Below, in pieces: positions 13,101 through 25,100 of a DNA stretch of 64,000 bases (position 1 is the stretch's first letter; each line of letters begins with the position of its first letter). A program made the translations under genes and the position numbers. Under the pieces are notes generated by a model. The model worked only from the letters and a program-made list of their open reading frames with translations, made no database searches and had not been told where the DNA came from. Origin of the DNA: Phoronis australis (Eukaryota > Phoronida > Phoronidae); NCBI GenBank assembly GCA_002633005.1, contig NMRA01000168.1, forward strand, positions 559,129 to 623,128, given 5' to 3'.

Positions 13101-16100
13101 GTTATTGTGAAACGTGCACTTCTGGGACTCGGACAACAGCAATGACAGTAATTCAGACAGCAACTCTATCAACAGTTTTATAACTAAGAACGATGTAAAA
13201 AGTGAAAAGACATTATGAATAACAGCACCAACAACAAGTAACGAAACATCAGATATATACATCTCTTGCCTTAATACTAGTACACTATTACCTAGTTAAC
13301 CCCGCCTCTATCGACAGCTCTGGAGGTCTGACGGGCCGCTCCGTCATCGGTAGGGTTTCGTCCAGTTGATCGATCTGTCTATAGGCTATGCCAGAATCTT
13401 CTAAAGGTGCCAAGTGAGGAAGAATCCGTCGCGCCTTATCAAGCTGGTTGTTGTTCAAAAAGTGGTTAACCATCCATTGGTGAAAAAACGGCAGCCCCAT
13501 GTGGTAGCAATTCTTTTGTACCAAATGATCAACTGTAAGCAGAAATGATTAATTCTGAAAACATTTAAGTTGTTGTTATTGAAATGTCAGCAACTTTGAA
13601 ATATGGCGATTTGGCAGTCTGAAGATCTTGATAAGACCTAAATTGTAACTATATACCCTCTTTAAAACGCAAGTCCGTTGTTAGGAGCGACAAACATAGC
13701 ATGAACATTCATAGTGTCGAAATCCTGTAACATGGGCGACGCACCATATAGCCCCCCACTTTTTCCATAGGCCATGCACCACAGGTGAGCTGGGAGGGCT
13801 TTAGCCCGCATTTTTTTCAGTGCTGCGCCGCCCACGTGTAAAGGGTCATTTGACGTTTTTCAATTGTTGTCAATTAACGTGATTCAGTTTAATAAAGTGA
13901 TACTTAATTGCTTATTGTCGCTTTTAATAATAGACTACGAGCTGAGAGCACCATCGTTCGCCAGTTTTTCTCGTAACGAGACAGAACACATGTTTATTTC
14001 CGGACTAACAGTACAGGTCTTCGTTCTTAAACAACCTGAGGCTGCTATTACGCGATCATCCGATATTCAAGTTTTTACGTCCCGTTGGCACTCCTTATGC
14101 TCTTGAATATTTGGTAGTTGTCTAAACCCCTGTATACACACCACACTTTTTCGTATGCGACTTTTCGTATGCTTAAAAAGGTGCGTGTAAGTAGATATTC
14201 CAACAAAAATTTTTGCTGGTGACGTGACTCATACCCGAAACTTCAAGTTCATATGACGACAATCGAGAAGGATTTCAAATAATCTTAAGAAAAACTCCAG
14301 AGACCTGTTAAGTGCCAGAAACTTACCAGGATGCATGAAAATTTCACTTTTTGGCTACAAAAACAAAAAATGTCTTACACGGGAGGGGGTCAACCCTCCT
14401 TCTGACCACCCCCGCTCGGCGCCACGCGCCTCGGATTCGACCTTTGCGGGAAGTGCTAAACCCCCCCCCCCTTACTGAAAACGTAGATCCGCCCCTGACT
14501 TCCCACGAGTCTATACAACTCTACATGTATATATATTTTCAACCAAAACGTAAGACTCTCATGAGTTGATTTGACAATTTCAGCTATTGGAGCTGGCGGT
14601 TCGATGGGCATTCGGCTTACAGTGGGGGCGTGCTTTTTGAGCATGACTGGATTCGTAAGTATAAAGGTGTTATATATCTAAAAAGATGCGTTGCATACAA
14701 ATTTTAAGATAAGCGTAACGTCCACAATTAACAAAAATGAACAATGGCATCTAAACAATCAAAGCAATAATCGAACTACAGGTACTGACGCCTAGTAACA
14801 TTACTTACCGGTAACCGAGAGCAATTCCTGATTCAAAAATCAAATTTACAAAAATTGAACATCTTGAAGTCTTCCTTGCCAGACAATTTGCCATCCCAAT
14901 GGTTGTAGATATTCAAATTTCTGTTCTCCTTCGTGTTTGCACAGCGTAAGAGCAGAAAATTACCCTCACTTATGACCGCGAAAAAAATGGTTTTGCCGCC
15001 TCACTAGCAGTTAATCGGCGAATACAGATATTAAAAACTCCTCTGTGTATGTATGATTAATGTGTTACACAACGTACGTGGTTTTAACGGTTCACGATTA
15101 TACCTCGATGTGGTATGCAAGCCGATTTCTGCGAGTGTGAAGGCCGACTTCAAAGTGGTTTTCATACGAATGTCAGTAAACATGAAATAATTCACACTCG
15201 TTATCACGTACGTTGTATAATGTATATTTACAGTAGTCTTCAAGTATCCCAACTTTAGTACCTTATATGAATAAAAATACATGATGTTTGACACTTGCTA
15301 GTCTTCTTCACATTCAAAAAAGGCAACGTGGGTTTTCGTATTTAAGGGTATGAATGAATTATTGACTTTTGGCATAACACTTGGGCTTGAGAATCTCAGT
15401 AGCTGTGCCTCGTTTTGGCTGCTGGCTTTCTTGCGCACCGTAACCTTCGAAATACAGTGTAAAAAAGAAAAGAAAAAATCGAACAGAGAAGTGTTGTCTG
15501 TGGCTTCTCGTTGGTTGAAGGAACGTTACTGCTGTGCTATTATTCAGTCATTCGGATAAGTAGGAAGGTGAGAAGGCATCTCGGAACTTAAATGTAACTG
15601 CACGATCGACGTACGGCTTGACCAAACTCTCCCAATTTAATCCTTACGTTTTACGCCAGTAAAAATACATGTAGATACGATTTTAGTTGCAGCAAAATGT
15701 TTGTGGAAATTAACAAATACGTTGCTATTCATGTTGTCAACCTCAGTTGTTCTAGTGATAGGCTTTAGCTGTCTTTCAGACTTGCTACTTTTCAAATATT
15801 TTGTATTCCCCACATCAATACAAGTCACACAAAGTCATATGTCCAAGCAGATGATATCTTAACTCTGCCTTTTTACTACAAATCGAATGGGGTTTCACTA
15901 CTTAAGCAAGTTGAATTACAACGTTGGTCTTAAAATTTGTTGCCGTTGTGCCCTCGTCGTGTCATTAGTTACATTTCTGTCTGACTTGTTGACTTTTTTA
16001 TACAATTTTCTCTCTTATGTGTCAATAGTAACAAGTGCTTCAACTTAAAGCAGAATTTCCTCATTTTCCTCAAATCGAATATACGATACTAATCCGATTT

Positions 16101-19100
16101 CCATAATGTATGATAATGGCTGCCCGGTATTTGGTAGGTGTTAACTGTCAAAATGTCTTTCAATTTCAGAAGTCTACAATATGCTTACAATTCAGTGTAT
16201 GGCTTGAAAATGCATTTAATAACTTCTGTCTTGTCTTTATTTAACCTGTATTAGGTGGAAGTTACGCCCTACCTTGGTGCGAAGGTCTATGGTAGCCTTG
16301 CCCTGGACATTGGGTTTGCAGCCGGTGGTATTGAGCTCGTGGGTTACCTACTTGAGACAAAATTTCCCATCAGAGCAACAGTGAAATTTAACAAGTTTCC
16401 ATTAGATGTTGGGTATGAATACCTTTTATACACCCTTATAAGCAGTGATGGTGTGTTTGTGGCAAGCAGCATACATGTAGTGCGCGATATAGCTGACTTA
16501 AGGGAAACTCAAACTCTGTTAGTAATTTCTATTTATGTTCAGAACTCGACAAACATATCGAACAATAATTTCTTTTGGATAAAATGTGCCGCATTTGCTC
16601 ACATTTCGTAAGGGAAAGAGAACAGGAGACAAAATTGTTTGACACTTACTGTAGAATTTTGTAAGATGTACAGTAGTTTAGTGGCAACCTAACTGTTGGT
16701 CAAAGCTGTTTCGCGTACATTATTAAACGATGCATTTGACGTTTCTTTTCAATTTCAGCATTACAATGCGCGTAGAGCTGGTTCCCGTCAGACTTCAGCT
16801 AAAAGCTTTTGTGTTACTTAGGCTTTTATTCTTTAATAAGAAGTGGTCGTACAAAATTTGGGAATGGGCAGCACCAACAATCAAGGGTGAAATTTTGAAC
16901 AAGCCTATAATAGAAGACGACAAGTCTCCTCCGGAACTGACTTCACCAGCAGTGAGTAAGCGAAAACGACCGCTAGGCAAGGGCTGCTCCGTAATCCAGG
17001 TGCCTGGTCGAGACCCCGAAAATCCGGCATTTTTGTTGGAAGTTACAGCTACAGATGAAGTCAGTGACATCAAGAGGCGGTATTCCGTCGGTTCCCATAA
17101 GGGTGGCAATGACATTCTTGACTGGACCGAAATGGGAGGTGTATCTGTTACGGTGCCAATCGTTCTAGAACATGGTATACCGCTCTTCTGGACAGTGAAA
17201 ATACGGAATTCCCAAGGATTAGAAGCCACGGCCGAATGTTCTTTGAACACATATGACATGACCGTTCCGTCTGGCAAGGTGGAAGAATCCTTTGCATATA
17301 CTAGTCATCCACACAAATTGAGTGCATCTTTGACCCTCCACGATGATTCCCCTTTAATAGCCAATCAGCTAAAAGCCGTGGGGGTCGGAGAAGGTGCTTT
17401 TGGAAACACTGTGAGTGACTGGGAAGTATTTAAACCCTCAGTTGTTACAGAAAATAAAGAGGGTTCAGGTGATTTAAAGTATTTTGCCTTTCCTCGTCGC
17501 GGGCGGCTGACATCTGATCCGTTCAAAACAACAACTGCATTCTCAGATAGCCATTGTGCTGCCGAATGTCTCAGAAACTCAGCGAAATGCCTTTCATTCG
17601 ATTACAATTCACAGAGTGAAGACTGCTATCTGCAAAGAACTATCGACAGTCAACACACTCGGGTAAAACAGAGCGGAGCGTTCTTTCACTACCAGCGACT
17701 TATTGGACACACTAGTCTAATTGAATACGACAGCCTGCCTCTCAGCCACTCAGAAGTGTACTTTGTGAACGTTCACATAACAAACGTTCTTGGATACGAA
17801 AGTTTTTTGTCGTCTTCTGGAACAATTGTAGACTTTACTCCACCCGAGCCTGGATTCATTAAGAACGCAAGCTTAGATATTATCAAGCATGATGGATGCA
17901 ATGCTGCTGTAACTCAACGGTGTAAGGATGTTACATGGAACCCTAACCACCGGTAAGTTAAATGAACTTGTAGACAAAATGAAAAAGAAATTATAACAAA
18001 TTTGAAATTCTGAAACTCAGTAGGGTTTTTGGTGTGTTTCTCAAATGTACTCGTCTGTGTCTGTTGATCTATTAACGTTATGACCTGGTTCCATGCTCTG
18101 TCATTGTAGTTTTCGAAAAATTAATTGATGGTTGAAAATTGCCGATGGTGAATTTTTCGTGAACGACCAAATTTATTATTTCAGGGTGATAGTTGATGGA
18201 AATGGATCAAGAACAGTGCTAAACGGCCACGAGCATGGGACAGACTTAAAATTTACATTAACAAACAATTATATCTCAGGTATTGCAAATATGACAAGGT
18301 TACAAATAAGACGTTTTAGTGAAATTGAATTTCTATTGTTTAAAAGATTTTGGGGAACGTCTGCAACCTGCAGTGAGGTGGGGACCATCTGTTTCCTTTA
18401 TGCGCCAACTTCGATACTAAACATCTCATGACATTTCACGAGATAATTTCAACATGATGATAACGTTTTTAATAGTTCTCATCGGAAGAACATTGGCTGT
18501 GGACACCCAAAACAAATTGGTTGTACGAATTTGTTTCAAGTAGTCCACACAAAGTACGGTACCAACGATAATTTACATATACCAGACTGGGAAGTAACGT
18601 TGTCCAGGATACAGTAATTAATTCCATGAAGTTAGGTCATACAGCTTCGTATGTTCTATTGCGGTTCTTCAGCTTGGGAAGTACCTTAAAGATTCATATT
18701 TCGCATGGCATTCTGGTAGGCTACATTAGGCGCTGGTCACATTTTGAATCACATTATATAATCGCTCTCTGACACAGCGCCACTTCTACTAAAAAGTGGC
18801 CCTGTGGAAACATGATGACCGACGCACGGAATTCCGTGTGGGGGCATCAATGCGCATGCCTTGTTCAAAAATATACTGATCACATCGCTAACACTTGCCA
18901 ACGCCTTTATGAATTGTACTTGTTTGGGCTTAAGCCACTAGATCGGGGTTCATTGATTTTGTTTACAGTGGCAGGTCTACGTTTTCAGCAAGGGGAGGCT
19001 TAGGATTCAAGCGAACATAACGCTAAATCGTCGTGAGAGACCGTCCGGAGTTGATATATGGTGCAACTCCGGACGGTCTGGGCTCAACAGAAAACCATAG

Positions 19101-22100
19101 TTCTACTGCGAGTCTACACCAATGCGATAAACGAGAGTAGTTCTACTTGCCGCATCAGCTGCAGGAATCATCTTTTTTATGACAAACGACATGTGACTGG
19201 GCAAAGCCTTTTCAAATTAGTGTAGATAATCCAGTGGAGCGTGAGACCCCTGAGGTCCCTGTCATGTCCTCACGACAATTTCACGTTATGTATCCGAGGC
19301 GCGTAGCACCGAGCGGAAGGAAGGTCGGGAGGGGGTTTCCCCACTCCCTTGTAAGATTTTTTGTGGTTTTTAGTAGCTGATTTCGTTTTTCTGGCGAAAT
19401 TTTCTCAATTTTTATTTTTGATCCTGTCCCTGCAGATCCGCCTCTGGTTTACAGTGTACTTCGATCACTTCCCGTGCTCATTACTCGCGACTATTCAAGT
19501 CAAAAGTACGTCACAGAAAACTGAAGGGGTTTCCCAAATTCCAATCAATGGGAATGATTGGATATCGTGGCGTCTGTTTCATTATTTTTACCATTTTAAA
19601 CAACATTCGACAATGCAACCTTTCGTAGCACTGTGAAAGAGTGAAAGTATGTAACTTCTGGCAAATCATCTCGCTGCCTTCTTGATAACAATACAAATAA
19701 AAGAAACCAAAAATGTGGTTGATCTTTCAAAGGTATGTACATTTTATCTTGAAAGGTATTTCACCAACGAATTTCCGTTTCAGCTAACTGGGATGGTTTC
19801 AAAGATCATGAAACGGATATATGGGGTTACACCTGGGCAGCTGGCACAAGTGTTTGTGGTACTGACGTCAGTCCTTACGACGATCCTCACAAACATTTAT
19901 CTGGAAAGTCTTACTGGACTCATCACGGTCTTACCTCTGATCTTCATTTGCAAGACGGTCCGTACTTCGCTAGTGTACAAGCTATCAATTCCGTCGTACA
20001 AGGTGGTGCGCTCGTTACTACTGTCTGTCACAGCACACCAATTATTGTTGACACAACTAAACCCCAAGTTCACTCTATCGGCGACTATATTTACGATGAA
20101 GATTTCGACATTTTGCTGCTCTACTACAACGTGTCAGATTCCTTGTCGGGAATTAAGCGAGTTGATTTTGGACTTGGCCACACGAAGTATGATGTGAATG
20201 TTCGTAGCTACTCTAGCTATGCCCATGTTGCGCGAGAAGAGCCTTACATTGCTATAGAACAACTCGGACTTCAAGATGGTGTACCTGCATGGATACGTCT
20301 CAGAGCCGTTGACAATGGTATGTTGTTTTACACGTTTTAAGTTTTCTTATTCCTTCTTGATGAACACAAATTCCTTGTGTTGGAGATTGTATGTTTTTAT
20401 TGGGTGAAGAGTTTACATGTAGGCTACTATCACGGTCTTTGTATTCTAGTAATGCTGTTCGCTGCTTCACACTCTGACGTGCCCTTATTGAAAGACTCAA
20501 CTCCCCCTGAAGAAGGCGAAGTGTTTGACGGTTTAAGCCTGCACGCGGACATCGACTATCAATCAGACAAAACACTTCTATGCGCTCATTGGAAAGATTT
20601 TTATGACCCAGACACCGGCATTAACGAGTAAGTACCGTAGCAATTTCAGTGATCATTGAATGTTTGTGTTTGGGCCGTCGTGAGAAGGTGGCTAGAGTGA
20701 TCGATGGTGGCAGCCCAAAACCGGTTTGAAACAATTTCCAGTGGATTCTTTGCATATGGAATAGCATCTACGATCGTCATTATACGGAGTGCACGGAGAA
20801 GAAACGTTCGAGAACTTTTTTTAGCAACTGTGAATACCTCGTCAACTTGTTTGCTTTTCAATGACCGGACGACACTTCTAAACTTTCACTTATCTACTGA
20901 AAGATGTTAATCAATGCATTTTTTCCAGGTCACCCACATTAATGCAAGTCATCTTACAAATGACTCCAAATCACTTTCAAAATTAGCTCTTGAGGTCATT
21001 TTCCACGGGTTCAAAAAAGCTACAGAGTCGCTACAATACCTTGTGGCAAGAACAACTAAATGAAAGGTCCGTGCCATTAGCTCACCGTTGGAAATTTTAT
21101 ATCCACTCAATCTCCATTGATTGTGTTGAAGGCAAAACTGAACAGCGAGCCTTGTTAGATTTCGTCCTATTGCAATTGCTAATGAAGTTATTTCTGAAAG
21201 ATAGAGTACATAACCGGAATATGTATAGCTGATGTGCACGAAACAAGGACAGACTGAGCAACCAACAACACTTGCAGCTACCTTACACGCCACTTTTCAG
21301 AAATTTCAGTTCTAGACAACACAAATGGGCTTTATTCAATCGATTCTGTGGTTTGCGTTTTGTGCTATTTTTATGTTTTACATTCTCCGTAACGGCAACC
21401 ATGGTTAGAGTTTACCCTCCTGCTTCTATTTCATGACCTTACAGCATTTGCTTGAACTAGTTTCAGTTATTCAAAATGTCGTTGACAGCCAAGCTGAGAA
21501 CCTGCCTTACGTTTCTAGAGAGACTCATTAAAATTATTTAAACACAGCAACTTTGTGCTTCTAACGTGATTATAATCTAAAACTAAAATTGGTGAACTTG
21601 ACTGCAATAATACATGGCTGGGATGACAGCGATTTCTAATTGATGTTAACTACATCCTAAATCCCAACAAAGAACCTCTACAAGGTTACCTGCATTTAAC
21701 ACGAATTTGGTCTCAAACCTGAAATTAAGAATTTTGATTGGCAACATATCTGGTTACATGTACTAGGAGATCGGTGCATATTTCAGGTTGGCAACCCCTG
21801 AAGTTTCGAGGGAGGGCCATTGTAAGTGATTTAATCATGGTTTCCGGCTTCTGAAATAATTTCACCAACAGAAATAAACTTACTTATTTTGATCAAATTA
21901 TTGATGTGCACACCTTAAATCGTTAATATATTAGTTACAATGCCTGTTTCTGGCGTTTGTGCTCAAGTCAACTAGCGGCATGTTATGAACCGAAGCTGCA
22001 ACTGAAGACTGGTGATCGTCTTGATCATGGAACACGAACACACCTATCGGAACGGAAAAGTAAAAAGCACAGATTACTAGGACCAGCACACCTTTTAGGA

Positions 22101-25100
22101 AATTATTAAGTGCGTCACGCGTTTAATTAGGCGAAAAGATATTTTTAGATTTCATTTTGATGCTAATATAAAAGTTTTAACACTTTTTATAGTTAGTAAA
22201 ATGTATCAATTGGACCAAATATTCTTTCTAAGAGCTAACATTTTCAATTAATTTGGTATATAATTTCATTTGTTTGAGCAAAGTAAACCACGGAGATTAG
22301 TTTAAACCCCCCTGCTGTTTCTATTAGCTTGACGCGTTATCCAAACCCGTTTTGTTGTAATTGTTGTTGCATAGGTAAACACACCGTAATTTTTTGTGCT
22401 TAAAAATTTAGGTTTTACGTCATCTTTAATGAAGCCGTCCACAACACCGTGATGGGAAATGCCAAAGTATCTCACCTTACCAAGAAATGGTGTTTTCGTG
22501 GAGACTTGCAACACAACAACACATACTACACCACGGTAGTAGCAGTTAACCGTGGTCTTCGACCAAAGACTGTTAACGTATCATCAAACGGAGGTAATCA
22601 GTTTTGTTAATCGTCGATCCGGCTGAATTGTCAGAGTTACTTCATAACGTGCACTCACATTGATTCTACGCGATTAAAACGCCTTGACATGAAAAATATG
22701 TGCGGGCAATATTTGCGCACTAGTATAGTGCTACGTATAAGTCGTGCCCTACTCCTAGTTGTGCTATGGCTAGCCTATTATTGTTGATGGCGAATATTGG
22801 TAAAATGCATAGTTAGTGAATAGATTACATGTTCAAAGTACTCGTCTTATTCACAATTTAACCTTTAATTCCACCCATATTGCAGTTCTTATAGACGTCA
22901 CATCACCAACAGAGGGATGGGTAAAAGACGGTAAGAAAGCAGGAATGGACCTTAACTTCACTCACAAACAATCGGAAATAACAGCTCACTTTGGTAATTT
23001 CACAGACCCTGAGAGCGGTGTTGCTGAGTATAACGTCAATGTTATTGTAAATGGTAAGGCAAGAGATTCCTTTGACAATGGATTATCATCGAAATTTGAG
23101 GAGCATTCGCTGGCACTCGATAATGGCGACAATGTTGTCATTGAGGTTCATGCAAAGAATGGAGCAGGAAGCATTACTACAGTTTCATCTGATGGATACA
23201 CTGTAGACCTGACACCACCAGTGATGGCACTTCTGATGGACAGTGAGAACGGACAGCGATTTCAAACAAGGAACGACTCTGTTTATGCAAAGTGGAAATT
23301 CGAAGACTTGCAGTCAGGCATAGCAGAATATCGATTGACCGTGTTCATGTATTTCCATGGAAGTAAGATGGTCGCATGGCCCATTCAGGGACGTGAAGAA
23401 GTGATACAACCATTAAATGAGTACGCCACAATGAATATTTCAAGACCAATAAATCTCGTTAATGGCGCCAAATACACTGTGCAAGTGACAGCAATTAACC
23501 ACGCGCAACTGTCAACAACCCACGAATCAGATGGGATTCGAGTGGACACATCACCACCAAAAATGACAATGGTAATTTCTACGATTTGTGTATTGCATGG
23601 TGAAGATATATATACATATATGTATGTGTGTGTGTATGTTACTAGTTTGTATTGCTCGAGTGAAATTTTGATTGATGAGCTTACATTATATTTGACGATA
23701 GTGATGTGATATTTTTGTTTTAGGTTACTATAGGTCTGTCTGCAGACGATGAAGTTCTCGATGAAAATGGCCAAGTTATGCAACTTGAAAAGGAAAGCAT
23801 TCTAGCCTCTTGGCATGGCTTTGACGAACATAGTGGGATTGTGTCTTATTTGGTTGGCGTCGGAACGAAGGTTGGTGACGTGTCCATATCTAACGGTTTT
23901 GTTGATTTTGGCGAATCAACTCATGGGCATATTACAGGCCTGAAGCTGCTAGTGTCAAACGTTTACTATGTGACCGTTAAGTGCAAAAATGGGGCCGGCC
24001 TAATGTCGAAAACGAAGGTATCAAAGCCTATAGTTGTCTTGAAAGAAAACGTTCCTGGCATAATCTTTGACGGACGAGACGAAGAAAACGATTACAACTT
24101 TCAGCGCGACTCGATGTCTTTGGCCATTCATTTCCACGGCTTTGAAAGTGAGGCATGTGGTATAGTAACGTATGAATGGGCAATCGGTACACAGCCTGGT
24201 TTTTCAGACGTTGAGTCGTTTTCCTCATACGGCATTGTCATGTTGAATGAAAGCCATGGGATAGCTGAGTCCAACATTGGCCTGGAGAACGGAGTCATTT
24301 ACTACGCCACTGTCCGGGCAGTTACCGGCCACAATTGTCACGAAGAATTCATTGTGTCAGTATCAGATGGTGTCCTAGTTGACAACAGTGCTCCACAAAT
24401 TACATTCACTGCCATCGGAGGGCAATCTATTGAAGTTGATGGCGTACATTATCAACAAAACTACGACTCATTGTCGTACTCTTGGAATAGTACCGACCGG
24501 GAGTCTGGTGTTGCTCAACAGCAGTGGCATTACGGGTCTCTTCCTGGGATGATGAACGTTCATAATTTGTCGATGTCACCGGATTCTATCGTTCCTACAG
24601 GTGCACTTTCACTGGACAATTCCTTGTCTGGATTCCTGACTGTAGAGACAATCGATCATGCCGGAAACAAGGCCGTGAAGACCTCTGCTCCCTTAACCAT
24701 AGACGCAACAATACCCGAGATTTTTGATTTTTCGTGTTCGCAATATGTGTCATCTGCTAAACCTCAAGTAGAGTGCAAGTGGACCGTAAGAGAAAGTGAA
24801 AGTCGATTGCAATCTGTTTACTTGGGACTTGGAAACAAGGAAGGTAGTGACGACATACTTCCATTTGTATCTGTTTCTACGGCTCGCAACCAGGGTGTTC
24901 TTCATATGAAACCCGTTGCCACTGACAAGAGTCAACTTGTATATGCAACGCTTAATGTCACCAACAAGTTGAGAAAATATGCTTGGTTGTCAAATAAGAT
25001 TAGAATTGAAGAGACAGCGCCCGAGGCCGGATCTGTTCGCATAGTGAACGAAAACAAAGAAGAGGTGTCATGCCAGGTTTCACAAACTGACATAGCCGTG

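Larger units (their letters stand above)
12773..14497. mobile_element. Possible 1.7-kb element with GGCGGATC-type ends
   Basis: The left end cagtggcggatcttcggggg and right end gtagatccgcccctg are inverted ends of the same family as 18966, 39655, 46863 and 59452; both have poly-G/poly-C just inside. Flanks ACTTGCC and ACTTCCC are near-matching. The pairing is tentative because 1.7 kb separates the ends. The assembly N (12797) lies in the G run. Confidence 0.4.
18770..19560 (+). repeat. Dispersed repeat, copy 1 (interrupted)
   Basis: The pieces before 18966 and after 19446 both match, in order, the reverse complement of 61567-61880: first aaaagtggccctgtggaaac and gggcttaagccactagatcg, then ttcgatcac and actattcaagtcaaa, up to caatgggaatga. 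The element's nature is unknown; it has a short coding-like frame conserved in both copies (QCACL, KYTDHI, GLKPLDR). Confidence 0.65.
18280..19783. other. Intron holding a nested repeat
   Basis: It carries a dispersed repeat (about 18770-19560), interrupted by the TIR element at 18966-19446. Confidence 0.6.

Noticed and set aside
16795-17277. 160-codon minus-strand frame opposite exon 9
   Set aside because: A shadow of the plus-strand coding exon, which has splice sites and domain motifs.
19682-20197. Hydrophobic plus-strand frame overlapping exon 11
   Set aside because: The alternative register carries the repeat motifs and fits both neighbouring phases.
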